In this document: piece by piece, positions 22,501-37,500 of the stretch | How positions within the stretch are numbered: position 1 is the first letter of the stretch | How the letters are laid out: each line of letters opens with the position of its first letter | DNA from: Eggerthellaceae bacterium | GTDB taxonomy: Bacteria; Actinomycetota; Coriobacteriia; Coriobacteriales; Eggerthellaceae | Assembly (NCBI GenBank): GCA_022792415.1 | Contig: JAAWAY010000211.1 | Coordinates: forward strand, 1-55,489 | Length of the DNA stretch: 55,489 nucleotides | Reading direction: 5' to 3' | Notes under the pieces: model-generated | Databases searched by the model: none | Told to the model about the DNA's origin: nothing | What the model saw: only the letters and a program-made list of their open reading frames with translations | Made by a program: the position numbers and the translations under genes

Positions 22501-25500
22501 GCGAGTCGTCCGACAACCCGTCCAGCCCGGGCCTGACCTACCTGTTCAGCAAGGGCCTCAACAAGGACGGCGACGCGGTCATCTACTTCAACCGCCCCTA
22601 CGACTACACGCCGGACTTCATGGACGCCGCCAACTGGGTGAGCTGCCCCGAGTACCCGGCCTACGACAAGGACACCGACACGCTCACCGCGACGACGGGC
22701 AACACCGGCCACGCGCCGCTGACCATCTACCTGCCCGACGGCGAGTTCGTGACCAGCTACACGCTGGACCTGGGCCCCTACGGCGGTGACGCCGACGCCA
22801 CGGCCGAGACGACGCGCGCCTACGACGGCGACGCCGGCACGGACGCGAACACGTCGGACTACGCCGTGCTCGGCCGTCCCTACATCTACAAGGGCCAGGC
22901 CAACAAGCTGCAGAGCAAGGGCATCGGCGCCACCAACTACATCGACAACGCGCTGAGCCGCGCCACGGTGGCGGCCACGCACTACGTCGACCCGTCCGTG
23001 CAGATCGCCTCGCCGGTGAAGTCGACGTACTACAACAACGCCTACCGCATGACCAGCGGCGGCACGCTGCACAACTCCAGCCCGGTGGCGGCCAACGGCT
23101 CGCTGCCGCTGTGGAGCCACGCCTCCGCCGGCCGCATGGAGTTCAACAACCTGGGCAGCTACTCGTACAGCTGGGTGCCGCGCGAGGCATCGTCTGACAC
23201 GGCCTGGATGGTGGGCTACCGCGTGGCCTACGGCTACGCCGCCGGCATCCAGACCGAGCAGAACGGCACGACGCGCGACCCGCAGGCCGGCGACAACTGG
23301 TTCAAGGGCACCAACGAGCTGTACCGCACCCAGTGGATCAACGACCAGAGCCAGTTCAACTACAACCCGGCCGACCACAACACGCAGCAGACGTTCAACA
23401 CCGACGTCAAGTACATCTACGACTACGGCGACGGCACGGCCACCGACAACCTGACGCCGACGCGCGCCGTGTACGAGGTGCGCTTCCAGAACCGCGCCGA
23501 CGAGGGCAGCGACACCAACCAGCGCCGCGCCGCGCACCTGAGCAACATCTCGCTGCGCACCGTGTTCGATGAGAACATCGCCGCCGTCACCGGCAGCACC
23601 GACGAGCAGAAGGCGCGTAAGGCGTTCCGCCTGCAGAACCTGTACCTGCCGGCCTACCTGGTGGGCAACACGGGCCACAACTGCGCCGACCACGCCACGG
23701 GCACGTGCCTGAGCTACCAGTACACGCCCTACGTGGATGAGAACGGCACGTTCGTCGAGTACACGGGCAAGCGCCACGTGGAGGACGGCAAGCAGAAGGC
23801 CGAGGACGGCCGCCAGATCATGCTGTCCGTGAAGGGCGCGGCCTACGTGGCCAACGACCCGAACGCCTACATCGAGGCCCTGGCCTGCAACGGCGCCTCC
23901 GCCAACGCCGACGAGGGCGTGGAGGCCCAGGCCGCCGACGGCTGCTCGGTGGACTGCCTGGCCTGCGACGGCCAGTGGTTCAACGCCGCCCAGTTCTCGT
24001 TCAAGTACATGGATGCCCAGGGCCACGAGCAGACGGTAACCACCACCTGGGCCGACCTGGTGGCCGAGGGCCGCGTGACCGGCCCGTTCGCCATCGACAA
24101 GCAGGGCAACGTCGTGTACAAGGCCGACGGCACCCCCGTGGGCATGGCCGACGGCGACTACACCATCGCCGCGGACGGCTCCGAGCCGGCCTACACCGTC
24201 AACGCGCTTGACGGTGACTACGTCATCGACATCGAGAGCTACTTCCGCGCCGCCACGGCCGTGACCGACACCGACGCCGAGGGCAACACCGTCGTCACCG
24301 GCTTCGAGAACGCCACCGCCACCAACGACGCGGGCGACACCATCACCTACCCGGTGTTCAAGGCCTACGAGACCACCAACACCAACACCATCGACGGCTT
24401 CAGCGCCACGTCCCCCGAGGACCAGGACTACGCGCGCGCCGTGGTGACCGAGCTGACCGTGGACTTCGAGGCGCCCAACGCCAACCGCCGCTTCCCCGGC
24501 ACCATGCTGGACAGCGGCCAGTGGCTCACGCGCGCCAGCGAGGTGAACGGCAAGTCCGGCAACGCCATCAACTGGAACCACGCCTACTACGGCTACGACG
24601 CCACCAACACCAACTACGCCTTCAAGTACGACGGCACGTTCATCGACCGCCCGGCCGACGAGTTCACCAGCGCCACGGCCGCCAGCTCCACGCTGACCAA
24701 CAACAACGTGCTGACCGGCGCCGACAAGGAGGAGAACGCGGGCAACTGGGACTACGAGTCCACCCCGACGTTCGGCAAGCAGGCCAACGAGTACGTGGGC
24801 ACCGACTCGCGTCACCGCCTCATCGTGACCGTCAAGTCCAAGGACCCCAACACCGAGGGCATGTCGGCCTACGTGGACGACACGGCCGCCTATCGCGTGG
24901 CGCATAAGATCGGCACCATGGACGTGTCCTACGTGCGCGGCCGCAAGGTGACCCCCATCGAGTACGGCACGGCCCAGAAGGACACGGTGTTCGCCTATGA
25001 CGCGGACGACCGCTCCATGACCAACGAGTTCAGCTTCCGCGCGCCCAACTCCACCAGCGACATCCCGGACGGCGCGCTGTACGCCGGCGACTACCTGGAG
25101 TACACGCTGTACGTGGGCGCCAACCTCAACTCGCAGCTGCCGCTGCGCCACGTGGACGCGCGCTTCACCGTGCAGCCCGGCCAGCGCATCGTCGGCTGGG
25201 AAGTGGTGCGCGAGGACGGCACGGTGCTCAACACCGTGGGCACCACCGCCGCCGTGAGCGACGGCGTCGTCGACGACGAGGGCAACAAGACCACAAGCGC
25301 CGACTGGTTCGTGCCGGCGTCGCAGAGCGCCCGCGTGACCGCCCAGATGCTGGACGGCAACGGCTACGTGACCCTGGCCGACGTGCCGGAGTCCACCGAC
25401 GTGACCAAGGTGTCGCATCAGGTGCGCGTGCCCGTGGCCACGCCCGACCCCGACCCCGAGCCCGTGGAGCCGACCGATCCCGACGAGGGCGAGGCCACCG

Positions 25501-28500
25501 ATCCCGACGAGGGCGGTGACACCCCCGAGACGCCCGAGGTTCCCGAGGCCCCCGAGCCGACCGAGCCAGAGTACACCGTGGTTAACACCGAGGCCGGCAC
25601 CGAGCACTACGCCGAAAACCGCGCGCTCGTGTTCTCGGTGGGCAGCCAGTACCAGCAGATCGAGCCCGGCGAGGGCGTGTACCTGCGCGTCATCACGCAG
25701 ATGACCGACGAGCTGCAGGCCAACCCGTCCGCCGACGACTACAACGCCACGGGCAACAACGCGTTCACCCAGAACGCCGACGCCCCGTCCTACAGCGCCA
25801 GCGAGGTGAGCGCCACCTACGTCGCCACGGCCACGCCGCTGCACGGCTACGCGCAGTACCGCGTGGGCGAGGCCACCAAGGCCCCCACGGCCGGCAACGC
25901 CAACGGCGGCGGCGCCGTGGGCTCGGCCGCCAACGAGTACCTCAACCTGTTCGACGAGGGCCTGGACGCGGTGCACTACTTCCACGAGACCGACCTGACG
26001 GCCAACCTGACCGGGCGCGCCCAGTACGGCAGCCGCATCACGTCGAAGGTGCGCTTCTACAGCCACGCCAACGACCGCCACGGCGTGCTGGCCAGCGCCG
26101 CCGTCGACGCGGCGACGGGCCTCATCGCGTCCACGTCGACCAACCGCGACGCCGAGGACCAGATGACCGGCACGACCAACCGCCGCGTCAACGAGAGCGC
26201 GGCCGCCAACCACACCACGGGCGACGTGCGCATCGCCTACCAGTGGACCAACGAGTCCAAGACGCGCCGCGCCACGGCCAACCAGGACGGCAACCCCGGC
26301 CGCCTGACCGTGACGGGCCTGAAGAACCCGACGTTCCACACCAACGACGTCACCGTGATGGTCAACTTCACCAACGGCTTCGACACGACGGCCCAGGCGC
26401 CGACGGGTCGTCGCGTGTTCGAGGTGTACGGCCACAACATCGACTACCCCGACGGCATCCCGGCCAACACCACCAGCGGCGTGGCCACCACCGACGGCGA
26501 TCCCACCCTGCGCGACGGCGTGGGCGGCGCCAAGGGCCCGCAGGCCGCCGAGGGCCGCCGCAACGTGCGCGTGGAGTACTACGTGCCGCTGACGGCGCTC
26601 GACATGGACGACCTGGCCCGCGCCCAGGCTGCCTACCCCGACGGCGTGACGCTGGCCACCAAGGAGGAGACCACGACGCCGGCCGAGGGCGGCGACCCGG
26701 TCACCACCACCAAGACGCTGGGCGCCTGGTTCGCCGAGGACCAGGACACCAAGGCCCTCACCGTGTTCATGACCGGCCGCACCAACCGCGTGCAGGGCAC
26801 GGCCAACGACTTCACGGGCGACGGCAGCCGCACCGACCGCGGCGTGTACGACATCAACCTGTTCCGCGAGGCCACGGCCATGCGCTGGACGTACTTCGAC
26901 GTGCCCGCCACCGCCGACGGCGTGAGCCCCTTCCTGCTGGACGACGTGGTGCTGGACGGCGTGGGCCGCTTCAACGACACGCGCAGCCTGCTGACCACCT
27001 GGAAGGACATCGCCAACTGGTATGAGAGCAAGGTGTCGGTGGACGTGGCCTACAACCACCTGCACAACGAGGACACCACGCTCGACTTCGCCGGCAACAC
27101 GACGGCCGTCGAGCACGGCCTGTGGCGCACCAAGCAGAACGAGTGGGCCGAGAGCGACGTCATCCGCGTGTACCGCCGCAGCCCCAACGCGCAGTACCAG
27201 AGCCAGGTGTTCCAGACGCGCGAGCAGGCACTGGGCACCTATGACGAGAACGCCGCCCAGAAGACGGGCTACGTGCCGGGCGAGACGTTCTGGTACAAGA
27301 ACACGATCAAGAGCGCCAAGCTGTCCGTGGCCGCCAGCGCCATCAGCTACACCATGTACGACAACGGCAACTGCGGCAACTGGTGGAGCGGCAACAACAC
27401 GAGCGGCTACTTCAGCACCAACCACGGCCACAGCTCGTGGGCGCAGATGCGCATCGACTTCACCGTGTACAGCACCACCACCATCTCGTGGGAGCAGTAC
27501 GTGTCGTCTGAGAGCTCGAGCTACGACTGGCTGCGCTACTACATCTACAAGAACGGCGTGAACATCGGCGAGTACGGCAACTGGGGCGGCAACGTGGCGT
27601 GGCACACCCGCAGCCACACGCTCGACCCGGGCAACTACAGCATCTACTTCCGCTACCGCAAGGACGGCTCGGTCAGCCGCGGCGACGACCGCGCGGGCGT
27701 GCGCCGCATCAGCATCGTCAACAGCATCGACTCCTACAGCCAGGGCGGCACCATCGGCGCCGACGAGCCCAAGGACACGATGATGATCCCGACGACGCAG
27801 GAGGACGGCGCCGGCGAGAGCGAGATCTACAACCCGGTGTTCTACGAGCGCATCCCGCTGGACTACCTGAAGCAGGCCGCGGGCTACGCCTACGACGACG
27901 CCGGCACGGCCAGCGCCAAGATGGGCGCCACCATCGACGGCACCTACCTCGAGAACATCCTCAACTCGCGCGCGGCCGACGGCTCGCTCGAGAACATCGT
28001 GTGGCGCGACCGCTACGGCAACGACGTGACGGCCGACCGCCTGCGCGGCCTGCGCGCCAAGGTCACCCTGGTGGGCACCACCACCGAGGCGGCCGACTAC
28101 GGCGGGTCGATGAACTACACGTCCACCACGGTCAACAGCGGCTTCTGCCCCGTCAACGGGGCCGACACCTGCGTGGCCGGCTACAACACGCGCACGGGCC
28201 GCATCTTCAACGACCTGAACCCGCGCGCGGAGGGCGTGTCCAACGACACGACGTTCGGCCTGTTCAAGATCGAGTGGATCGCCGAGGAGGGCATGGGCGC
28301 CGAGCCGGGCACCAGCCGCTTCCTCGATGAGAACGAGATGGCCACGGGATCCAAGCTCGACGACGCCAACAAGGCGCTGCGCCCGGTGGACCGCCCCGAC
28401 TACAACTCCTGCGTGCTGGAGGTGGGCGACACGTTCTCCATCGCGTTCCCCGTGCGCGCGGCCGAGAGCGACCTGCCCCAGGTGTACAAGGACCTGGACA

Positions 28501-31500
28501 ACTCCACCACCACGGCCACCAACGCCGACGGCACGCCCAACACCACGGGCCTGGAGCCGGCGTACCTGCCGCGCCTGGGCGAGTACTATTCCACCAGCTA
28601 CCACAACTGCGACAACGCCAGCTGGGGCGCGGGCAACTTCCAGGTGTACCCCGGCGCCAACAACGCCACCTTCGGCCTGTCGGGCAACATGTCCGGATCG
28701 GGCGCCAGCAAGATCCAGAACCAGGGCGTCCTCATGGACATGGACTCCCTGCTGCTCGACTCGGCGTTCAGCTCCGACAAGCCCAAGCACGTGGACACCT
28801 ACGAGATGTACGCCAAGTCCTACACGTTCATCCCGGGCACGAGCAGCAACACCACGTCTGACAGCTACAACAGCTGGGTGCGCGGCAACAACAACATCTT
28901 CATGGACAACGACGTGCGCTCGAGCGCCACGCACCAGAAGGTGAGCTACATCCTGACGGGCACGCCCACCACCGGCACCGTGAACGACGCCGTGAACGGG
29001 CTGCCCCTGCAGTACACCTACGTGACGGCCGGGCAGACGAGCACAGGCTACACCCGCGACTACTTCCGCTACGTCACCGCCACGCGCATCGCCGACGCGC
29101 TGTCCACCCTGACCGGCGGCCGCGCCACCAAGACACAGGACGTCAACGTGCTCATGAGCAACACCGGCACGGTGGCCCTGGGCGACGGCGAGGACGCCCC
29201 GACGGTGTCGGGCGCCAAGGCGCTGTCCAGCACGCCGCTCATCTGGTCGCAGACGCGCGTCCACATGCAGAAGGCGTGGCTGGCCACCACCTCCGAGATG
29301 GTGAGCGACCTCGACGACGGCTACGGCGCGGACAACGCCTCCGACGACTACCAGGCCGCCCGCAAGTACAGCGAGGACGGCACGCTGTTCACCGGCTACA
29401 ACTCCAACGTGTCCGCCACGGTGGCCCCGGCCGACCCGAACTACGACGACTACCACAAGATGGTGCGCGGCAACGCCCAGAACAACCTGATGAAGAATCA
29501 GTACGACAACCGCGAGATCGAGTTCGGCCAGTACGAGGACGCCCTCGAGCTGGGCCAGGAGTACACCAGCCAGCTGACCGCCTACAACTACGGCGACCGC
29601 AACCTCGACGGCGTCGAGTTCACCTACATCATGCCGCGCGGCGTGGAGCCGGTGCTCGACGAGGACGGCAACGTGGTGCTGGACGCCGAGCTGCTCAAGA
29701 CGGTCAACGGCGTGTCCAACGGCCGCGGCGCCTCCGCCAACAACGGCGCGCCCTACGTCAACGAGACCTACGAGACCATTCCCGCCGACCTCATCGACGT
29801 GGAGATCATCCAGACGCCCTACGGCACCTACCAGGGCTATGACGCCCCGAGCGCCATCCAGGACCCGGCGGAGTACCGCACGGGCAGCGTCATGACGGCC
29901 GAGACCGACCTGTCCGCCGCCATCGACCGCTCCACCTACACCGCCGTGAGCGGGGCAGGGGAGTCCGGCGCCGGCGACAAGGTGGTGGACGGCAAGATCG
30001 TGGCCGACCCCGCCCAGATGCGCGGCGTTGACTACACGCAGAGCTCGCAGCCGTGGGTGCTCAAGATCACCGTCAAGCAGGACCTGGGCAAGTGGTTCGG
30101 CCGCAGCGCCGACGGCACGGCCGTCAACGCCGCCGACCCCGACCCGTCCAGCCTGGCCGACTGCTACGCCACGGGCGGCTACAAGCTGCGCGTCAACCTG
30201 CGCAGCCACATCTTCGGCAACAACGAGGACGAGGCCTGGTTCGACCGCCTGCTCACCGCCCCGTGGGACGACCTGGACAACACCGGCGGCGTGGACGCCG
30301 CCACGGTGGGCGAGGTGGACGCCGACGGCGCCCAGGTGACGCCCGACCGCGAGCCGTTCAACTCGTCGGCCTACTACCAGGTGTACGACGTGGACGTGTA
30401 CGAGGGCAACGCCGCCCCGCAGACGCGCCGCCAGAACGTCCAGCCCTTCGGCATGGATTACACGTGGACGCTCATGCACGGCAGCCTGGCCGGCGCCCAC
30501 GCGCCGCTGTACGCGCAGTTCTACGGCTCGCCCAACTTCCCGGCCATCAACGGCTACACGGTGATGAACAACTCCGTGCTGGCCGACGCCAACCTGGCCG
30601 CCAACGACCAGCAGGCCGACCTGGCCGCCATGGGCCTGCGCGTCACCGACGCCGCGCAGGTCAACCATGATGACGCCCTCAAGCGCGCCCGCAACGCCGA
30701 CGGCACCGTGGTGGCCGGCTCGGCCCAGACGCTGTACGCCCAGACGGGCACGCACGCCGTCATGCGCAAGCCGATGGTGCGCGTGTGGTCCACCGTGAGC
30801 GACTACGAGCCCGAGGTGGGCGTGACCTCCGACGCCGTGCAGGCCGTCAACGAGACGTACTACGTGGACACCGAGGCCGACATGCGCCAGGTGAACGTGC
30901 ACGTGGAGAACCGCTACTGGCTCAACGACCAGCCCTACCAGTGGGAGCGCGTCAACGGCAGCTACCCGTATTCCTACAACGGCTACGTGTTCAGCTCGAA
31001 GTACCGCAACAACTACGCGGTGGACGGCGGCCAGAAGGGCTCGCTGACGCTGCCCGTGGTCACGTTGGTGCTGCCCTACGGCGTGGCGCCGTACTCCAAG
31101 GTGACGGGCCAGCCCTACCTGCCCGAGAACTCCGGCAGCGCCCTCAACGTGGACGACTGGGACGTGTCGGCCGTGGTGGGCGCCGATGCCACCAACTACG
31201 AGAACCTGACGGCCACGCCGGCCGACCCGTCCGACCCGACGGGCTACCAGACGCTGTCCAGCGTCAACGACAACATGAGCCGTGAGTGGAAAGAGGCCAA
31301 CTGGAACGCCTCCTACACCTACGAGCCCGTGACCACCGACTCGGGCGCCACCGAGTACCGCTACGTGCTGCGCTTCGAGCCCAAGGCCGACGGCTACAAC
31401 GACCCGAACGACCTGGTGACCCAGATCGTGTCGGGCGGCCTGGACACGTTCAAGGTCAACGTCATGACCTACGACGAGCCCAAGATGGGCCTGGAGCCCA

Positions 31501-34500
31501 CCGTGACGGCCCGCGGCTACGAGAACATCCGCGCGTTCGTGACGTCGAAGGTGGACGGCTACAAGTTCCTCACCGACGAGAACATCACCGTGGTCAACGG
31601 CAAGACCGAGGACCGCACGGTGCAATACGACGTGAACGGCGAGGCCACCACCGTGGTGGGCACCACCGCCTTCAACCCCTTCACCGTGGGATCCGAGGCC
31701 CAGCTGACGCGCGACCAGCGCCTGACGTGGCTGAAGTACCGCGCCGACCACAGCAACTGGACCACCATCAACTCCACCACCTACAGCAACCTGTACCGCA
31801 ACGCCGGCTGGTACAACGAGGACAAGCGCCTGGACGCCACGCAGACCACGTACTACACGTACCGATCCAACTGCGACTGCGGCCATGACTTCACGGCCAC
31901 CGAGCACGTGACCGGCTTCATCCCGGCCAAGTACATCAACTGCGGCGTGCGCACCAACGAGCGCGTGCCCAGCAACTACCTGGTGGGCTTCAACGGCCGC
32001 TACGTCGAGTCGTCCGGCACCACCCGCATCCCCAACGCCATGGGCGCCGCGGGCACGGCGGCCCGCCCGCTGTACGGCGGCAAGGTCACCGTGGGCATGG
32101 ACGCCGAGCCCATCCCCGCCGACCAGCAGGTGGACAACGGCAAGGGCCTGCTCGTGGGCGACTACGAGTACGACAACACGTCCTACGGCCTGTCCGCCGC
32201 CACCACGGCCGACCTCAACCGCGCCGGCGACGGCGCCACCACGCACGCGGAGCGCTTCGCGAGCCGCCTGACGGCAAACGCGGACAACCCGCAGGGCGTG
32301 GCGGCCGTGCACACCGACGACGGCGTGTACAACACCGTGAAGCTGCGCACCAAGGTGCCCACGCTCAACGTGGACTACGAGGTGGAGGCCAACCCGCAGG
32401 ATCGTCCGAGCGACGACCCGTCCAAGCCCAACGGCGCCGGCGACAAGCCGGGCACGAGCGCCACGGGCAAGGGCGCCGGCAAGGACTCCATCATCAACAC
32501 CGACGGCTCCATCGTGTCCGCCGCCGTCACCGAGGGCAGCACCACGAGCCGCGTCATGTCCGACACCAACGGCAACGAGATCATCCGCGTGACGGAGACC
32601 ACGGCCGCCGACGGGTCCGTGACCACGGTCATGGAGCAGAAGAACGCCAGCCAGCAGATGGAGCGCTATGCCAAGCGCGTCGTGAGCGCCGACGGCCGCA
32701 CCATCACCGTGACGCTCAAGCACTACGAGAACGGCGTGTGCGACTGGTCGCTCGTCAAGACGTTCACCCTGTCCCAGCTGACGGGCGAGGTGGACCTGAC
32801 CAACGCCAAGCTCTACGAGGGCGACTGCGACAGCGCCGACGGCAAGCACGTCATCACCGAGACGTACCGCCGCACGCGCCGCATCGTCTACGGCGTGATG
32901 CCCGCGGCCTACGAGCCGGTTCCCACGGCCAGCCTGGGCGACTACGTGTACGGCGACAACGTGCCCGAGGCCGTGCGCGCCGACGTGTACGTGCGCCCCA
33001 ACCCGGCCGACCCCTACACCAAGGTGACGCTCAACCGCGAGGCCGACGGCACCCTCAGCTACACGCTGGCGGGCGTCACGCGCCCGACGGCCGGCGTGAC
33101 GTTCTATGTCAACAGCGGATCCACGTCCGCCGTGGGCACGACGTTCTACACCCAGAGCTACCTGTACGAGCCCGCGGCCGTGGACTACACGGGCACGCGC
33201 TACGTGCAGCGCCCCGCGACCGACGCCAACGGCGATCCCATCGAGGGCGAGTTCCAGTACATCGAGGAGTCCAAGGCCCTCGACGTCACGAGCGAGGAGA
33301 CGCGCTACAGCCGCGAGGAGGTCTACACGGCCCTGCCGCGTGAGGAGCAGGCGCTCACCGACGCCATCGCGTCGGGCACCAAGCTGTACGTGGGCGAGGG
33401 CGAGGCCTACGTGTCCGCCACCGTCCAGCGCCTCCCCGACGTGGAGAAGGTGGAGATCGACCCCTACAGCTACTTCGAGTACAAGCCGCAGTCCACGGGC
33501 ACCTACGAGGTGCTGGGCGCCACGTTCTACCGCCTGAACGACGCGACCAAGGAGTACGTGGAGGAGCGCATCACCAGCATCGACGACCTGCGCTTCTGGG
33601 CCACGCCCGGCGCGCCGGCGCTGTACGTCAAGACCACCCTCAACGGGCAGGACGCCTACCTGCGCGCCCGCCTGGCCTCCAAGAACCTCGACCCGCTGCT
33701 GGACTACGGCTACCGCGTGGACGGCTCGACGGCCGACCATGACGTCATCGACGTCGACTTCTTCACGCGCACCGAGAGCCAGCAGCAGAAGCTGGACGAG
33801 ACGGGCGAGCCCGTGTACGAGGAGGGCGAGGACGGCAAGCCCGACTACGACAAGCCCGTCATGGAGACGGTGTACCACTACCAGCCCGCGACGGTGGACA
33901 TCAACACCATCGACGTGTACCTGGCCAGCGACGCCCCCCAGCTGTACGTGAAGGACGGCGACGACTACGTCGAGGCGCGCCTGCTGCGCCGCACCATCGA
34001 CCCGCGCACCAAGTACACCTACACCCTCGACGACATCGCCCAGCTGACCGCCGTGGGCGCCCAGTACTACACGGCCCAGGAGGTCACGACCAACCGCCCG
34101 ATGCTCGACGCTGACGGCAACGTCATGACCGACGAGGCGGGCAACACCATCTACCAGACCGAGTTCGTGTACACGGCGCTGCCCGACACCGAGAAGCTCG
34201 GCGACTACCTGGAGCCCGAGGCCAACCAGCTCTACATCAAGCTGCCCGTCAACGGCTCCGACGAGTACGTGGCCATCGACCTGGTGCGCGTCAAGGAGGA
34301 GGAGCCCGAGGTCGAGCCCGACCCGTACGACCGCTTCGTGTACCGCGCGCAGCAGACCGTGCAGGACGTGCGCTTCTCCACCACGCGCAAGGTCATCTTC
34401 GAGACCGAGCTGCGCGACCCCGACGTGCCCACCGTCCCCGACCCGGAGACGGGCGTGGACGTGCCCTACACGTTCAGCGGCTACGTGGTGGACGGCCACA

Positions 34501-37500
34501 CCCTGGCCTGGGTGACCGAGAACGACATGTACTACCAGTTCAACGGGTTCAAGTACGACCCGTCCATGCTCGACAGCTTTGGCATGGACAACGACTGGAT
34601 CAACCATGACACGCTGTTCCTGCCCAGCGAGGAGCGCGACGCGTGGCAGTACAACGAGAACCCCTGGTTCGCGGCCACCATCCTCAACTCGGCCGACCGC
34701 CTGAGCAAGGACGAGTACACCGACATCGTGGAGGCCCAGGGCAACCTGAAGCACGCCAAGCTGGTGTACGCCATGCACCTGCCCAGCCAGGTGACGTTCT
34801 ACGACGAGGCCATGCTCACCGACGACAAGGAGCTGGCCGACAGCAACAAGGCCTACAAGTGGATCGGCGACTACGAGGACGACGACTACGCGTTCTACGT
34901 GGAGCGCGTGTACCGCGACCGCCATGCCACCACGGCCGACCTGGATGCGGGCGAGTACGTCGCCGACGCCCAGGGCCACAAGATCGATGGCTTGGACACG
35001 GCCGACCTGGATGCGGGCGAGGGCGTCATCAAGACCGAGCGCCTGACGCCCAAGCAGCTGCTGGAGAGCGGCTGGACGGTCAAGGTGACCTACCAGCCCG
35101 ACTACGGCGACAACAACTACGCCACGAGCGGCAGCCTGGCCGGCCGCGGCGGATCCACCAACGCCCACTACGGCAAGGCCGACGTGGACGACCCCAACGA
35201 CACCGTCGAGTCGCACGGCCTGATCGTGGACACGCTGGCCGGATCGACCACCGCCAACGACGGCGTGGGCTCCTACAGCACCACCAAGCCCCAGCGCCAC
35301 GACAACGAGGTGGTCGTGTTCGAGCTGGCCGCGCCCGATGACGCCACCGACGACGAGTTCGACAAGTACGACAGCCTGCTCAACGCCTTCTACGGCGGCG
35401 CGCATGCCGACGGCTATCTGGGCTACGGCGACTCCGTCACCCTCAAGGTGAAGACGCGCCTGGACAACCTGGGCGACGTGGACTCCGCCATGGACGACAG
35501 CCTGTACCAGGACGGCGCGCTCGTCAGCTACAAGAAGCAGATGCAGGCCATCAACAGCTGGGAGAGCGACGTGGCCCAGGTGTACGCCACCGCCCACGAG
35601 ACCAAGCTCAACTGGCTGTCCGACGACCCCGACGACAAGGCGTGGGACCACATCTACGAGGACGGCGACAAGGACAACAAGCCCAAGGCCACCGAGGGCG
35701 GCAAGACGCTCATCGGCACGGCGTTCCACGGCCAGTCCGTCAACCGCTTCTACCGCGCCGGCGAGAAGGCCGAGGACCACTTCCGCAGCAACCTGAACTA
35801 CGACCGCGACAGCGACTACGACGACCTGTACGTGACGGCCCAGTCCGGCTGGTTCCACGTGCGCAAGCCGTCCGTGTCGGTGCGCGCCGACACGGCCCAG
35901 CTGCGCACGCTGCTGTACAACTCCGACATGAACGTGTACACCGGCCAGGACGTGCAGCTGCGCGGCGACAACAGCTTCTACATCACGCAGGCCATCAACA
36001 CCGGCGGCGCGGTGAACAGCTTCATCGTCGACTGGCAGGTGCCCTTCTGGGCCACGGCCAGCGCCAGCCTGGGCGGCAACGCCATGACGGTCGAGAACGC
36101 CAACTTCGAGAGCACCGAGTACGCCCTCGGCCGCTTCCAGTCGCTGTTCCAGTCGGTGTCGACCGGCGTCTGGGAGGTGCCGGGTGCCGAGTACGAGCTG
36201 AACGGCCAGCAGGTGCTGGCCAACACGCCGGGCGCCGTGGCCGTCAACGAGGCCGCCGAGACCGAGCAGCAGCTGAGGCTGTTCATGTTCGCGCGCATCA
36301 ACACCACCGACACCGCCGCCGAGCTCAACGTGTTCAACGAGCAGAACGGCCCCACGTACAACGACTACGAGAACTTCGCCCTGCCCGGCAGCGACGCCGA
36401 CCGCGACTACTGGTACGGCGAGGACGAGCGTGACGACTTCGGCAGCACCGACGCCAACAACGCCGACAGCCAGCAGTGGATCGCCATCGGCGACCCGCAG
36501 GGCTATGCCATCACCGACAAGGAGAACGTCACCATCGACGACTCCTTCCTCGACCGCTACCCCAACAGCCAGGTGCGCCAGATCCGCTGGGTCATCAAGG
36601 CCGTCGACCAGGACAACCCCAACGTGGCGGACGACTCGGTGTCCAACAAGGTGGCCGTGCCCCACGGCTTCCGCCTGGACGTGGACGCCATGCTCGACTC
36701 CGACGGCATCCAGCAGGACAACGCCGGCAACATCGTCGACCCGGCGGGCAAGCAGGAGGCCGACGACTTCGACCCGCTGCGCCTCAACGTGGGCTGGAAG
36801 TACCGCCTGAACAACCGCGGCCTGCTCGACACGCTCGATTCGGCGGGCAACTACTACCCGGATACCACCGTCAACATCCACGAGGGCATCACCAACGGCG
36901 CCCCCATGGTGCGCTTCTCGTCGTCCGTCATCAGCGACCTGGTGGTGGGCCTGGGGTCCAAGGAGGGCCCCGACGAGTCGACGGCCCGCTCCGCCGACAG
37001 CAGCGAGGTGCACGCCAACCACTTCGTGAGCGCCGTGCCCCGCTACGACGACACGAAGAACGTGGAGACCCAGCGCGCCCGCGCCGGCTTCATCCGCACG
37101 CCTGAGAGCCCGGTGCTGGCGCTGACCATCAGCCAGGGCTACTTCACCGGCGACAGCAAGCTGTACCAGTGGCGCAGCGGTGCTAACACCATCGACAAGC
37201 GCACGTCGCGCATGATGCGCTACAAGATCGTGCTGTCCAACCTGAGCGCCGAGCAGATGGCGGCCCTGGGCTTCGAGGGCCACGAGCCCGACAACTGCGG
37301 CAACCCGCAGATCTCGCAGATCCTGCCGTTCGTGGAGGGCTACGCCGAGGCCGAGCTGGCCGGGCGCCCGCTCACCTACGTCAGCTACGAGGCGCTGCAG
37401 GCCGACAAGCTGGCCGCCAAGCCGCAGTACGCCTACTTCGATTGGGACTACCGTTCCGAGCGCCAGGGCAAGGTGAACGCGTCCAACATCAACAACGAGA

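Larger units (their letters stand above)
20409..27330 (+). other. Central beta-rich region I (residues ~6372-8679)
   Basis: About 2,300 residues rich in Asn, Thr, Tyr and Asp. It starts just after a rare CTA codon (20472). It contains His/Cys/aromatic inserts (20,735-20,950 and 21,700-21,830), a Cys cluster (23,886-23,966) and an acidic Pro-rich linker (25,434-25,575). Strand-like phrases such as FTVQPGQRIVGWEVV and TLYVGANLNSQLPLRHVDA resemble DUF11-like stalk domains, but no confident family assignment can be made. A patch of atypical codons lies at 21,135-21,173. Confidence 0.45.
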
